In this document: one piece after another, positions 22,581-34,949 of the stretch
How the letters are laid out: every line of letters starts with the position of its first letter
How positions within the stretch are numbered: the stretch's first letter is position 1
Assembly: GCF_030035675.1 (NCBI RefSeq)
Contig: NC_084481.1
Location: 227,446,927 to 227,510,926, forward strand
Direction of reading: 5' to 3'
Source of the DNA: Rhineura floridana
Taxonomy: Eukaryota; Chordata; Lepidosauria; Squamata; Rhineuridae
DNA length: 64,000 bases
The notes under the pieces: model-generated
What the model was told of the DNA's origin: nothing
The model's database searches: none
Seen by the model: the letters and a program-made list of their open reading frames with translations, nothing else
Made by a program: the position numbers and the translations under genes

Positions 22581-23521
22581 TGAACACAAAGACATGTCTT
22601 GGTCCCGACTGCTCTTAATGTCATTTATACTTTCAACCCTCAAACTGCATGCACAAGCAGTGTAGATGTGGGAGCTTGTGAAGAGCAATTATTTTTTTTT
22701 TTGCACACTGTGGCCCACAGCGTAGCAGAAAATAGATGTAAAGGCATTTACGGTGCAAGCCAGTCATGGATGTCCCACCAGGGGTGAGAGAAAAATGGCA
22801 TGTTCTGATGATATGTCAAGGGTGCCAAAGGAGCCCTTAGTTATTCCCTGCCGTCAACCACAGTAGCGGGGGTGGGAAGTAGGGGAAAAGCCGCCACCAC
22901 CTATCTTGGCCACAGTGAGGCTGTAAGGCTTAGGAAGCAGCAGTAGCTCTGCCATGGCATTATTCCTCCTTCAAAGCACATTCCCACTACCAGAAGTGGA
23001 AGCACCAAGGTGCACACGGACTTTCAACTGGGTTGAAGAGAAGAAGACCACTTTCACTACCTAAGAGCTGGAGGATGGATCCAAAAAGTCAGTCAGAGCA
23101 TTTGGATCCTCCTAGCGCCCCCCCTTTTCCACTACAGCCTTTGAAAAGCCACTCCAGAAAACATACCTTGCAAGGATGAATTCTACAAAGGCAAGGGTAT
23201 GAGAGGCCCTCTCTTTCTGATCCTACTTCTGATAAACAGCACTAAGCCAGATCCTGTTTATTCCTCATTTTTAAACCCCAATAAAAACAGATGTACCTGA
23301 ACATTGCAGCCTATCTAGAGCAGCAACCACCTCACAAGTCAATAGGGATCAAGAATGCATTGCAAAGGAGTGGGTGAAGTCATGTGCTACCAAGAGGCCT
23401 TGGTTCTTAGCATTCATACCCTAGTGCTTTTTCAGCACTCAAAGCCCTTCAGCGGACATTCTGGTTCAATAGGCTAGAGTGATAATGTGATACGAGGACA
23501 GTTAATGCTTGAAGAACATAC
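22581..23521 (-). other. DHRS7 intron 6
   Basis: Intron between exons 6 and 7, with donor GTATGT at 23521 and acceptor GCAG at 22575. No repeat or other feature recognised. Confidence 0.7.
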
Positions 23522-23737
23522 CACTCCACTTTTGAAGTTCTCGATTCGCCTCCTTCCCATGCGGTTCAGTAGCCACCACGCCCAAGTAGGTGCATATTGC
23601 CAGAGGTAACAGACTGCCAGATAAGGCTGGTCGCTGATCCAGGCTTCCTTCACGTCATTAACTGCGCTAACCAGAGTTAGCTGGACACAACGGGCAGTTG
23701 ACATTTTGTGAGACTGGTCCCCAACATTTTCATTGAC
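23522..23737 (-). CDS. DHRS7: DHRS7 coding exon 6
   Basis: Acceptor TCTATTCAG is followed by GTCAATGAAAATG and the exon ends GGAGTG|GTATGT. It encodes 72 residues: VNENVGDQSHKMSTARCVQL, VNDVKEAWISDQPYL, YLWQYAPTWAWWLLNRMG, RRRIENFKSGV. This is the C-terminal, membrane-near region typical of DHRS7 (SDR34C1), not shared with most other short-chain dehydrogenases, and it identifies the gene. The frame is open and in phase with exons 5 and 7. Confidence 0.93.
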
Positions 23738-23853
23738 CTGAATAGAGGGGAGATTGGAGGCAGGGGGGAATAAGTGGGGGGAAATTTAAATCCCCTGCTT
23801 ACAAGTAAGTCCCTTGTATTATTGTGTATTTCAAATCAATGCTGTATCTGCAG

Positions 23854-24198
23854 TAGGGATGTACTAGAATTGTGCCCAATTTGGATTTGGTACTGAGTTT
23901 TCCATTAATTCACTTATTCTCAATTGCTGAGGATCGGATTTTAATGTAGCAAATTTCTGCAGCTATTTTTGAAAACGGACTTAAAAAAAATCTGCCTCTA
24001 AAAAATTAATTGTAAGAATGATAAATTATATTTCCTTTAAGAATGCCAATATTAATATTGATATTTTTTCTGAGTGGAAAAAATCACAGATCAGTAAAAG
24101 CGGCGACTAGCGGATACGGAACAAAGTTGAATCAATGCTAGCCTGTTAGGTCGATGGAACGGTTTTGAACCGGCACCAGCCAACAGATCCCATCCCTA
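23854..24198. mobile_element. hAT-type MITE, 345 bp
   Basis: Ends TAGGGATG...CATCCCTA, flanked by the 8-bp duplication ATCTGCAG / ACCTGCAG (one mismatch) at 23846-23853 and 24199-24206. No coding sequence. Confidence 0.75.
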
Positions 24199-24269
24199 AC
24201 CTGCAGTTATAAGCAAAAAGTTTTAGTTCTTACATTGTACATTTTAGCAAGCATGACTTCAATCAAAAG

Positions 24270-24570
24270 TTCATGTTCCAAGCTCAGCAGAGTTTGCAGG
24301 CTTGAACGTGGGGAGTTCAATCGTGGGGAGCTCATTTAGGTGTGTGATAGCCACGGGTTACTTTTCCATACCTGAACCTTGCAGAAAGCAGGACTGAACT
24401 CCCCACACATCAATTGATGTGTGAAGAGTTCAGTCCTGCTTGGTCACTCTCTTCCCCCACCCCTGCCTGCCAACTGTGATAAATTAGTGGGACCACCAAT
24501 CTGTCAATCACATGATATATGATTGATGGGTGGTCCTGCCCACCTGTCACAGTTGGCCCACAAGGTGCAG
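24270..24570 (-). repeat. Composite palindromic repeat, uninterrupted copy
   Basis: Contains CACACATCAATTGATGTGTG and AATCACATGATATATGATTG palindromes in one unit. In reverse complement the order matches the two parts that flank CR1-A at 8466-8592 and 11056-11415. Confidence 0.6.
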
Positions 24571-25254
24571 GGAGATAAAGGTCTGGCCTGCTAGGCCAAT
24601 AAGGCCTTCACAGTCAAGATACAAGTGAGGTGGATGGGAATGCCTTATGCTGCTTCCAGGACAAAGACCATTTATGCTCAGTTTTAATAAAGCAAACACT
24701 TACAGTACACCCAGGGAATTTATTACAATGGCCATATTCATATCATATCCTTGTAATGTTTTAATAGATGGATTGACAAGTATGACTTTTAAGTGTACGT
24801 TACCTCTTTTTTTTTTTTCATTGTCGTATTTTAAATTGTTCTGTCCCAGCCTGAGATCAGTGGTGATGGGAGGCAAAATATAAAATAAATAAATGTCTGT
24901 TTAATAAGCAGAGATATGAATGAAACCTTTGGCCATGCCTGCAGCCCCTTTGTGTGAGCAAACAAACCAGGAAGTCTTCCATGACATGTGAAACAGGAAA
25001 CCTATGGTTAATGGCTGCATAGCAAGCCAGGATATGAAACCAACCTCAAACCATGGCTTCATTTGCTGGCTTGTTCCAAAGTCATTAACCATGGTTTCTT
25101 GGTTTGGATGTAATGGGAAACTATAGTTAAAGGAAGACTTCCTGGTTAGTATGCTCCCACCATAAAGGAAGAAACTGGAGTTTTGTGCATGCTCAACAAG
25201 GCTTGCTCATCTTGTACCAAAGTCATTGTGTGCCTTGCGTATCTTTAAAGGCAA
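24571..25254. other. No recognised feature
   Basis: A short L2-like tail (AAATATAAAATAAATAAATG) at about 24870-24893; otherwise nothing named. Confidence 0.45.
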
Positions 25255-25360
25255 TCCCTAGTCCAGGCTTGGGGAACCTGTGGCACTGTTGTCTGGGGCT
25301 GATGGAAGTTGGAGTCCAACAACATCTGGAGGGCCATCGGTTCCCCATCCCTGCCCTAAT
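25255..25360. repeat. Palindromic hAT MITE
   Basis: Arms GGCTTGGGGAACCTG and CGGTTCCCCATCCCTG around TCTGGGGCTGATGG and GGAGTCCAACAACATCTGGA. Confidence 0.7.
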
Positions 25361-25594
25361 GTGAGGGGTAGGTGTGTGGAGAGATGGGCCTCGAAGGCCA
25401 GGGAGAGTTCTGGAAGGCAAAAGGCTGAAGTGTGTAGAGTTATCCCAAGGTGAGGCTTATGAAGAATGAGGCCTGGATTGTGAGATCAGGAGTTGATACG
25501 TAAAGCATCTATTGTTTTCCTTAACTGGATCACCGTCTTACCTAGCAAATAGCCTGCCTGCCTCAGCAGCTAGTGTAGGCCACCAAGCTACTTT

Positions 25595-25705
25595 AACTGT
25601 GTCTTGGCTTATTGTTGACATTGTTTTAATGTTTTTGATTGCTGTAAACCGCCCAGACAGCTTCGGCTATGGGGCGGTATACAAGTGCAATAAATAAATA
25701 AATAT
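25595..25705 (+). mobile_element. L2 3' UTR end
   Basis: GTAAACCGCCCAGACAGCTT, GGCTATGGGGCGGTATACAA and an AATAAATAAATAAAT tail. Confidence 0.75.
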
Positions 25706-26394
25706 GATTGTCTGAAAAAGCTCAGTAAGTCTGTGTAAATGTAGGGAGAGGCCCAGTTCTGCAAAGGCAGAAGTCATATAAGTGTCTGGATTATACCACT
25801 AAAGACTGCAGGAATGATGCAATGCTCCCCATGCTACAAAATTCCCTGCGCATAGACATCTAGAGGTCAGGGAGAAGGTTTCCAAACATTCTTGTTTACT
25901 ACGTACAGGGAATCTTTGCTTCATACAGAAGAGGCATAGCTGAGACACAGGCCTACAACTTCAGGTGCTGTTGATGACATCTAGGCCAGAGTCAGACTAA
26001 CCAACAAGTGATCTCCAGGATCTCGGGCAAAAGGACTTTCCCTGTCCTGTTACCAGAAATCTTGGTTCACGGTTACTCAGTTATCAGAGTTGTGTCCAGA
26101 GCACTGATTAGATTCCTGAGAATCCTAGCTTTCATGGTTTGTTTTCTAAAAATCAAGATATTCTTATACTATGATGACTGGAGTATATTCTCCTCAGGAT
26201 TCCTATGTATGGAGTTATTCCTGTTTTTCTTTTGAAATTTTCTTTTTCTGCCTGAAATAAGATTAATAAAAATATATTTTTAAAAATCAAGCTTCTGGCA
26301 CACATCACCAGTTCACAGCTGCACAAGGCTCCAGACAACAAAATGTTTCCACAACATCAAAAATCTCTGCCCATGGAAAGGTAACCAACTCAGG
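25706..26394. other. No recognised feature
   Basis: Unique-looking sequence; an AATAAAAATATATTTTTAAA stretch at about 26265 could be the poly(A) end of an old retroposon but has no recognisable body. Confidence 0.4.
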
Positions 26395-26505
26395 GATAGC
26401 CAATGTAGTGTCCTTCAGATGTTTTGGACTACAGCTCCCATCAGCCCCAGCCACTGGTAGAGGATGATGGGAGTTGTACGCCACCGTGTTGGCTACTCCT
26501 GAACT
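26395..26505. repeat. Palindromic hAT MITE
   Basis: GATAGCCAATGTAGTGTCCT and CACCGTGTTGGCTACTCCTG arms with TACAGCTCCCATCAGCCCCA in the core. Confidence 0.7.
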
Positions 26506-26930
26506 ATCCTAACCTTGTCCTAGACTTGCTAATTTTCTATATGTGTAAAAAAAATGAGAGGGAGCATTCAGAGACCCTCCTGTATCCTGAAGTGATACAG
26601 TCCCAGGAAGGTGGTATCTTCCTTACCTGAAACGCGCCACAGAAGATGCTGTTGAATGAGTTGCTGACACACACACACACAGCTATCTAGGCTTTGTAGG
26701 GCAACCTGGGGAATTTCCCCTAATCCCCCAATCCATCTAAAAAGATGCCCATCCTAAGCAATGGCAGCTGCTGCTTATGCAGCTGTGCTGGGCCAGTTCT
26801 TACACTGTCACCACTACATCAAAGCAAGCAACAAAGAGCAATAATGGCACTTAACTATATTCCTTTTTTTTAAAATGGCCTTTTCTGAGGCCAGTTAAGA
26901 TTGTTCTTTATGTTGTCTCCACGTACTTAC

Positions 26931-27053
26931 CTTTGAGACATCTTCAGTAAAGACATTTTGTATGATCTGTGACTGGACAGGCCCCGGGCAGATGTTAATC
27001 ACACTTATATCAGGATACTCCACAAGTTCGGGCCGAAGAGAATTGAAGAAACC
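26931..27053 (-). CDS. DHRS7: DHRS7 coding exon 5
   Basis: Acceptor CACCTGGCAG precedes GGTTTCTTC; the exon ends TCAAAG|GTAAGT. It encodes 41 residues, GFFNSLRPELVEYPDISVIN followed by ICPGPVQSQIIQNVFTEDVSK. NICPGPV is the short-chain dehydrogenase motif that lies over the nicotinamide side of the cofactor. In phase 0 at both ends, joining HAVQ|GFFNSL and EDVSK|VNENV, as in human. Confidence 0.93.
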
Positions 27054-27439
27054 CTGCCAGGTGACAAGAGTATGGTAGATAAAGGTATTAGCATCTCATT
27101 CTCTTCCCCCAAGGTCAACGAGGAAGGAATCTTTATGAATCTCAGAGGGAACGGCTAAATTTAAATGAAACAAACCATGGTTTGTTGTTACGAGGCTGTG
27201 CCATGGCAAACTGTAGTGTCACGTGCTGCCTTCTCGCCATATTACAGAAGGAGGGCTACCAAGTCTGAGTAGAGTAGCTGGTCTATGGCCACCTAGTGAG
27301 TCCACAGCAGAGGCAAGATTTGATCCATGCACTTCCCAATACACAGCTCAGTCTCTTAGCCGTAAGGGTACACCAGCTCTTGTTCACCAGCCTCAAGAGC
27401 AGGCTGTGAGCAGTAGGAGCCTAGAAGAGAGTTGCTTAC

Positions 27440-27679
27440 CTGCACAGCATGCTTGCTGGCACAATAGCCAGTTGCCAAAGGAGCACCCATGATGCCCATC
27501 ACGCTGCTGATGTTGACAATCTTCCCCTGTTTCCTCTGTATCATGTGATCAAGGACGTGCTTCGTTAAGGAGATTGTGCCGAGGTAGTTGAGCTCCATTA
27601 TAGCCTTGTAGACATCAATGGATGTATCCACGTAGAGGGAACGCTGGGAACGGCCGCCGTTGTTCACCAGGACATCAAT
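27440..27679 (-). CDS. DHRS7: DHRS7 coding exon 4 (catalytic exon)
   Basis: Acceptor CCTCCTGAAG precedes ATTGATGTC; donor is CAG|GTAAGC. Its 80 residues hold the catalytic core of a classical short-chain dehydrogenase: VLVNNGG (cofactor-binding NNAG-type motif), catalytic Asn in ELNYLG, the ISSVMG serine, and YCASK with catalytic Tyr and Lys. Counting the seven exons as one protein these are about N163, S191, Y204 and K208. All four residues are present, so the enzyme should be active. DHRS7 is an ER-membrane NADPH-dependent reductase reported to act on steroids, retinals and carbonyl xenobiotics. Confidence 0.95.
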
Positions 27680-27897
27680 CTTCAGGAGGAGAGAAAACAA
27701 AGGAACAGTTAGGCATCACGATGTGAGATGGAAAATTTTCCAGGGTTCTGTTCGTCTGTTTGCGTTTCGTAAGTCATTAGCAACGATGAATGGATGCCAA
27801 CTGCAAATAGAATATTAGTCAAACTGGACAGTTTCAAAGTGTTCAGCCTTTTCTACTAAATACAAGCAGAGTAAACATGCTGAATACATAACTGTCT

Positions 27898-28222
27898 AGG
27901 GCCACATTCACATTGTACATTTATTCCACTTTAAACAGTCATGGTTTCCCCCAAAGAATTCTGGGAAATGTAGTTTTGTGAAGGATACTGAGAGTTGTTA
28001 GGAAAGCCATAGTCCCCTTACAGGCCTGCAGTTCCCAGACTTATCTGGGGAAAAGGACTGACTGTTAAACCACTCGGGCAATTGTAGCTGTGTGAGGAAA
28101 ACAGGGGTCTCCTAGCAACTCTCAGCACCCTTCACAAACTACACTTCCCAGAATTCTTTGGGGGAAACCACGACTGTTTAAAGTGGAATCATAGTGGAAT
28201 AAATGTACTGTGTGAATGTGGC
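27898..28222. repeat. Long palindromic MITE in DHRS7 intron 3
   Basis: Inverted arms of roughly 100-150 bp: GGCCACATTCACA, CCCCCAAAGAATTCTGGGAA and TGTAGTTTTGTGAAGG on the left are mirrored by the right end (GTGTGAATGTGGCC). Related to 18470 and 43255. No target-site duplication could be fixed. Confidence 0.75.
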
Positions 28223-29354
28223 CTCCGGTGGGGGTTGCCAACCCAGCACCCTCAGCAGCCTTCTTTGGTGCCCCAGACTGAGCTCTCATTTAAATAGTTT
28301 CTATCCCTCCTAGAATGTAAGTTATGAAGCAAAAAGTGTAGGTACCCTTCTAAGCAATTTCTGAGAAATGAGCCAGCCTGGCTACTCCAGCCTGTCAGTG
28401 TTTTTAGCCAGTGAGTGAGTACAGTGGGAATAAGATGGCAGCCTAAGCTTTGGTTGAGGATTAGCATTGAGGAAAGCAAGGCTCTTCTGCCGTTAACAGC
28501 TGTATATTCACAATTAAGACCACCAAGCCATAGCTGATTTCTCATGCTAAACATGAGGTTGTCTGGGGTAGAACAAACACCAGTGACTGCACTCTCTCTA
28601 ATTTTATGTTATGCCATGTCTCCATGGCAGCCATTTCATGACTGGGGCCTTCAGGACTCTCTCAAAATTCAAAATGTGCCCACTGGCCCGAAAAGGATGG
28701 CTACTTCTGCTCTAGGGGCTCCTCCAGATAACCTGTTTGTTAAGCATTCATCCTGATTTGTGCGCACAGGGTTTACGATGTCCGGTTTTTTTCATTCTAA
28801 TTTGTTTGCTGGGAGGTTATACAACAATGAGCATTCATCCTTATTTGCTTGCAGAGCAGTTATACATCTTCCTGTTGATCATGCATTCACCTGAATGTCA
28901 CTGGGCATTTACTGCCCATTTTGTTTGTTTTTTTGCTTATGTCAATATCACTGGTTAAAGATAGGTAAAAACAGGCTCATAAATAAGCCTACAAATGGTA
29001 ACTCGCCTACAATAAGTTTTACTAGTCTGAATTTCTATGCTAGTTCCAGAGGAAGTGAAGCCTCTGCCTCTGTCATCTGCATGAAAAATACAGGCTTCTA
29101 GCCTCTCAGCAGCTTGGTTTCCATGCTCATAGTGGAATAAGAGGATTTCCTTCCTACATGGTTACACAGGAAAGCCAAGTGATCCATCCCACTTCTCTGC
29201 CAGTTCCCTTAGTTGCCTGCATTGAATTCCTTGCCAATAACTATTGGGCATGTTGTTAAACGGAAGGATGCTTAAGTGACCTGAAGCAAGGTCTAACGAT
29301 GAAACTATTAGAGAGAAAGCTATAGTTTGTGCTAAAAGAGAGAGGGACGGCAAA
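28223..29354. other. DHRS7 intron 3, no recognised feature
   Basis: Only short chance frames. No shared repeat was recognised. Confidence 0.5.
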
Positions 29355-29480
29355 CATAAGAAAAGCCCTGCTGGATCAGGCCAAAAGGCCATCTAGTTCA
29401 GCATCCTGTTCTCGCAGTGACCAACCAGATCCCTATGGGAAGCCCGAAAGCAGGACCTGAGCACTTTCCTCCTCCTCCCC
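29355..29480 (-). mobile_element. CR1 3' end fragment
   Basis: AACATAAGAAAAGCCCTGCT, GGATCAGGCCAAAAGGCCAT, CATCCTGTTCTCGCAGTG: antisense CR1 3' terminus. Confidence 0.75.
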
Positions 29481-29927
29481 CTCCCCCACCCAAGGGAGAG
29501 CAGACCAATGAGGTGCCAAAAACAAAGGGCCCAACTCATAGTAGAACCACTGAAATGAATGAATCTAAGTTAGTCATGTTCATTAACTTCAAGGGGTCTA
29601 CTCTGAGCAGGACTAGTGTTGAATACCACCCAAAAAACTGAACTCAGGATCCAATTGTACAACTAGTTCCATGTACAAAATTGGCTTTGGGTTGGAGTTT
29701 CTAGAACAGAAGTCCCCTTGGGTTGCTTAAGACAGCTTTTGAAATCGGTTTCTGGTGCATCACGGAAGATTGCTGATCAATTGCTGGCTTTTCACGTACC
29801 ATCTTGAAAAATGCCAAACTATTACACACTTTATGCAATGCCCATTTTCTGCCCCTACGCAGATTGTACCCAGGACAGGTGCTTCTGCAGCTCCTCAGTG
29901 GCAATCAGCCAAGACAGGGCAACTTAC

Positions 29928-30034
29928 CCTTCCAAAATACTTCAGGACAGCTTTTGTTGCAGGTTTGTGGGTGCTCCTTTCTGTCAAATCAAGGGGCACT
30001 ATGAGGATATCTTTGTCACTTAGGCTGCTGATCT
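29928..30034 (-). CDS. DHRS7: DHRS7 coding exon 3
   Basis: Acceptor TTTTATTTAG precedes AG|ATCAGC and the donor is GGAAGG|GTAAGT. The 107 nt give two bases of a split codon plus 35 residues, ISSLSDKDILIVPLDLTERS and THKPATKAVLKYFGR. The DLT motif (cofactor-binding Asp) is present. The exon needs a partner ending in phase 1. The exon 2 found at 60627-60779 on the other strand ends in exactly that phase and would give KKKC-I-E-ISSL, the same spacing as in human DHRS7. No candidate exon 1 or 2 was found upstream on this strand up to 39.3 kb. Confidence 0.92.
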
Positions 30035-30419
30035 CTAAATAAAATAAAAAGCAGGGGAAGAGAAGTTTTTTTAGAAACAATGGAAACTATATTTCTTCTT
30101 CTGCTCTGTTAGCAGATCTTTAGATGCAGCAGCAGAGCCCATGGATTGCACATGATCTCCACAAACCTGCCTAACTAGCTGACATTGGAAGCCGCCTTAA
30201 GACTGTTGGTCAATCTAGCTCTGTATTGCCAAAATGGTGACCAGCAATGGCTCTGCAGGGATTCAGACAGAGAGCTTTCTCAGAAGGAGCAGGAGACGCC
30301 ACGGATCAAATCTTGGCTGGTGAAAAGTTCAGACAGCAGAATAACTTAACGACACCGGAAGGCAACACAGCGCTCTCTTGATGCTGTTGGACTACAGCTT
30401 TCAGCAACGCTGCTAAATT

Positions 30420-31052
30420 AGCCCCTCTACGTGGGGCTGCCTTTGAAGACAGTTTGGAAACTGCAGCTTGTACAAAATGCAGCGGCCAGATTGATAACAG
30501 GGACCAGACGGTTCAAACATATAAAACCAATTCTGGCCGGCTTGCATTGGCTGCCTATATGTTTCCGAGCTCGATTCAAGGTGCTGGTTTTAGCCTATAA
30601 AGCCTTACACGGCTTGGGACCACAATACCTGACAAAACGCCTCTCCCGACACAAACCCACCCATACACTACGCTCAGCACCAAAGGCCCTCCTCCGGGTG
30701 CCTACTCCAAGGGAAGCTCGGAGGATGGCAACAAGGAAAAGGGCCTTTTCAGTGGTGGCCCCCAAATTATGGAATGATCTCCCCTGTGAAGTTTGCCTGG
30801 TGCCAACATTGTTATCTTTTTGGCGCCAGATCAAGACTTTCCTTTTCTCCCAGGCATTCTAACAGCATGTGCTAAGCTCTGACCCCAGGTCTTTTACCTG
30901 GTTCATCTGTGCTTCATGGTTTTAAACTTTGCATGTTTTTTAAAATTGTACTGTATATTGTTTTTAATGTTCAATGTTTTGAATTCTTGTAAACCACCCA
31001 GAGAGCTTTGGCTATGGGGTGGTATATAAATGTAATAAAATAAATAAATAAA
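30420..31052 (+). mobile_element. L2 LINE, 3' end
   Basis: The frame 30431-30862 encodes an L2 C-terminus (LVQNAAARLITGTRR, LHWLPICFRARFKVLVLAYK, FSVVAPKLWNDLP). The 3' UTR ends GTATATAAATGTAATAAAAT with an AAATA-type tail. Confidence 0.85.
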
Positions 31053-32114
31053 TGCCATCTTTACATCTTGTTAAGCCTCATTAATCTGACCAAGCTTCAG
31101 TTTCAATGTGTCACTTAGGACTGCAGTTTAAGCTAGAAAAGAGACCAAAGTGCAAGGCAGATACTCTCTGATGACACAGAAGTTGAAGAGTGTTATTAGG
31201 GGTTTCATTGCAAAATATACCAGATTTTAAAGATCAGCTTCCTTCTACCAAATGAGGACGGGCCAAAATGTGGACCAAATGTCCTTTTAAACACACATAC
31301 GCACACCACATAATCCACAGCAATCAGTATAGCCCATCACTGCTTAAGAAAATAAGAAGATAAATATCCATGCTGCGAGTACAATATTATGACTTAACTC
31401 CAACGGTCATGCTTTTGCCGCCATCGTTTTGTTTGTGGTTGTTAACAGGAAAGCAGGTTTTAACTCAGTGAGTGCTATACAATGTTAACCATACTTACAG
31501 CAGACCCATCGAAATCAGTGGGCTTAAACCACTTTAGTCAATTGATTTCAATGGGTCTACTGTATGACTTAGCTGATATCATCCAATGTGTTTGATGGAG
31601 TCAGTTAAAAAAACTATAGGTGTGAGTTTTAAACATTTTGCATTATATTTGCACAAACAAATATGAGCTGCAGGCTAATGGAGGAACTTCATATTTTTGC
31701 TGGATTTCTGCTTCCCTCACTAGCAGAGTGACTTCTGTGACTTTAAAACGTTGTGGTTCTTCTATATGACTCTGATCTCTTGTTTACAACAATTATACCC
31801 TAGAATGCACAAGTCTTGGACAGCATCTAGCAGGATTTGTTAATCATTAAACCTCATTAAACTTGCCATAAGAGAAGTAGGCACGACCCTTGTTTCCTTC
31901 ATTTGTTGAGCAAATATGATATGGGCTGTGAGTTTTGCAACAGCAGCTCTATCACGGACTTGCAACCTTTGCCACAAATGCCATCCATCACTGTGAACCT
32001 GGAAGCAATAACCCCATTTAGCTCAGCAACAAAATATCACTGTTGAAAGTAGCTTATAGGCCTCACCTCTGCCCCAACTGGCAATGTTTTAATAACGAAC
32101 CAGGTTCAAGGCTG
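31053..32114. other. No recognised feature
   Basis: Non-repetitive, AT-rich DNA. Searched by eye for DHRS7 exon 1 or 2 on the - strand; none seen. Confidence 0.5.
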
Positions 32115-34540
32115 GAGATGTAAGTGTTGTTGAACTGATTGGGAGCAGTGACCACAGCGCTATTAAATTAAACATACATGTAAATGGCCAATTGCCAAGA
32201 AAATCCAACACAGTCACATTTGACTTCAAAAGAGGAAACTTCACAAAAATGAGGGGATTGGTAAAAAGAAAGCTGAAAAACAAAGTCCAGAGGGTCACAT
32301 CACTCGAAAATGCTTGGAAGTTGTTTAAAAACACTATATTAGAAGCTCAACTGGAGTGCATACCGCAGATCAGAAAAGGTACCGCCAGGGCCAAGAAGAT
32401 GCCAGCATGGTTAACGAGCAAAGTCAAGGAAGCTCTTAGAGGCAAAAAGTCTTCCTTCAGAAAATGGAAGTCTTGTCCGAATGAAGAAAATAAAAAAGAA
32501 CACAAACTCTGGCAAAAGAAATGCAAGAAGACAATAAGGGATGCTAAAAAAGAATTTGAGGAGCACATCGCTAAGAACATAAAAACCAACAACAAAAAAT
32601 TCTATAAATACATTCAAAGCAGGAGACCATCTAGGGAGGCAATTGGACCCTTGGATGATAAGGGAGTCAAAGGTGTACTAAAGAACGATAAGGAGATTGC
32701 AGAGAAGCTAAATGAATTCTCTGCATCTGTCTTCACAGTGGAAGATATAGGGTAGATCCCTGAACCTGAACTAACATTTGCAGGAAGGGATTCTGAGGAA
32801 CTGAGACAAATAGTGGTAACGACAGAGAAAGTTCTAGGCTTAATGGACAATATAAAAACTGACAAATCACCGGGCCCGGATGGCATCCACCCGAGAGTTC
32901 TCAAAGAACTCAAAGGTGAAATTGCTGATCTGCTAACTAAAATATGTAACTTGTCCCTCGGGTCCTCCTCCGTGCCTGAGGACTGGAAAGTGGCAAATGT
33001 AACGCCAATCTTCAAAAAGGGATCCAGAGGGGATTCCGGAAATTACAGGCCAGTTAGCTTAACTTCTGTCCCTGGAAAACTGGTAGAAAGTATTATTAAA
33101 GCTAGATTAACTAAGCACATAGAAGAACAAGTCTTGCTGAAGCAGAGCCAGCATGGCTTCTGCAAGGGAAAGTCCTGTCTCAGTAACCTATTAGAATTCT
33201 TTGAGAGTGTCAACAAGCATACAGATAGAGGTGATCCAGTGGACATAGTGTACTTAGACTTTCAAAAAGCGTTTGACAAGGTACCTCACCAAAGACTTCT
33301 GAGGAAGCTTAGCAGTCATGGAATAAGAGGAGAGGTCCTCTTGTGGATAAGGAATTGGTTAAGAAGCAGAAAGCAGAGAGTAGGAATAAACGGACAGTTC
33401 TCCCAATGGAGGGCTGTAGAAAGTGGAGTCCCTCAAGGATCAGTATTGGGACCTGTACTTTTCAACTTGTTCATTAATGACCTAGAATTAGGAGTGAGCA
33501 GTGAAGTGGCCAAGTTTGCTGACGACACTAAATTGTTCAGGGTTGTTAAAACAAAAAGGGATTGTGAAGAGCTCCAAAAAGATCTCTCCAAACTGAGTGA
33601 ATGGGCGGAAAAATGGCAAATGCAATTCAATATAAACAAGTGTAAAATTATGCATATTGGAGCAAAAAATCTGAATTTCACATATACGCTCATGAGGTCT
33701 GAACTGGCGGTGAGCGACCAGGAGAGAGACCTCGGGGTTGTAGTGGACAGCACGATGAAAATGTCGACCCAGTGTGCGGCAGCTGTGAAAAAGGCAAATT
33801 CCATGCTAGCGATAATTAGGAAAGGTATTGAAAATAAAACAGCCAATATCATAATGCCGTTGTATAAATCTATGGTGCGGCCGCATTTGGAATACTGTGT
33901 ACAGTTCTGGTCGCCTCATCTCAAAAAGGATATTCTAGAGTTGGAAAAGGTTCAGAAGAGGGCAACCAGAATGATCAAGGGGATGGAGCGACTCCCTTAC
34001 GAGGAAAGGTTGCAGCATTTGGGGCTTTTTAGTTTAGAGAAAAGGCGGGTCAGAGGAGACATGATAGAAGTGTATAAAATTATGCATGGCATTGAGAAAG
34101 TGGATAGAGAAAAGTTCTTCTCCCTCTCACCTAATACTAGAACTCGTGGACATTCAAAGAAGCTGAATGTTGGAAGATTCAGGACAGACAAAAGGAAGTA
34201 CATCTTTACTCAGCGCATAGTTAAACTATGGAATTTGCTCCCACAAGATGCAGTAATGGCCACCAGCTTGGATGGCTTTAAAAGAAGATTAGACAAATTC
34301 ATGGAGGACAGGGCTATCAATGGCTACTAGCCGTGATGGCTGTGCTCTGCCTCCCTAGCCAGAGGCAGCATGCTTCTGAAAACCAGTTGCCGGAAGCCTC
34401 AGGAGGGGAGAGTGTTCTTGCACTCGGGTCCTGCTTGCGGGCTTCCCCCAGGCACCTGGTTGGCCACTGTGAGAACAGGATGCTGGACTAGATGGGCCAC
34501 TGGCCTGATCCAGCAGGCTCTTCTTATGTTCTTATGTTGT
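32115..34540 (+). mobile_element. CR1 LINE copy B (5'-truncated, one stop)
   Basis: Starts abruptly within the linker between endonuclease and reverse transcriptase and ends in the TTCTTATG tail. The reverse-transcriptase frame runs from 32192 to 34330 and is broken once, by TAG at 32753-32755, at the same codon as in copy C. FADDTKLF and DIVYLDFQKAFDKV are intact. The following 315 bp (34541-34857) belong to an older CR1; the first part of that flank is also found next to copy C. Confidence 0.92.
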
Positions 34541-34857
34541 CACACAGAGGAGGGCCAGGATCTCTTCTCCATCATCCCAGAGTGCAGGACACAGAATAAT
34601 GGGCTCAATTTACAGGAAGCCAGATTTCAGCTGAATATCAGAAAAAACTTCCTGTTAGAGCAGTATGACAATGGAACCAATTACCTAGGGAGGTGGTGGG
34701 GCTCTCCAACACTGGAGGCATTAAGAAGGCAACTGGACAGACATATGTCCGATATACTTGAAGTTGGATACCTTTAATGAGCAGGGGGTTGGACTCGATG
34801 GTCTTAGAAGCCCCTTCCAACTCTGCTACTCTATGAACCTATGATTCTGTGGTAAGG
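34541..34857 (+). mobile_element. Older CR1 3' end, flank of copy B
   Basis: Encodes a CR1 C-terminus of another subfamily (FSIIPECRTQNNGLNLQEA, RFQLNIRKNFLLEQYDNG, LRRQLDRHMSDIL) and ends in CTATGAACCTATGATTCTGT. The first roughly 115 bp recur at 55015-55124, next to copy C. Confidence 0.8.
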
Positions 34858-34949
34858 ATTGAACCTTCTGTATGAGCTACAGTCCTTCTACACTAATAAA
34901 AAGTGAATTCTGTAACATAGAAAGATTATACAGCTGTAGTCAAGTTACT

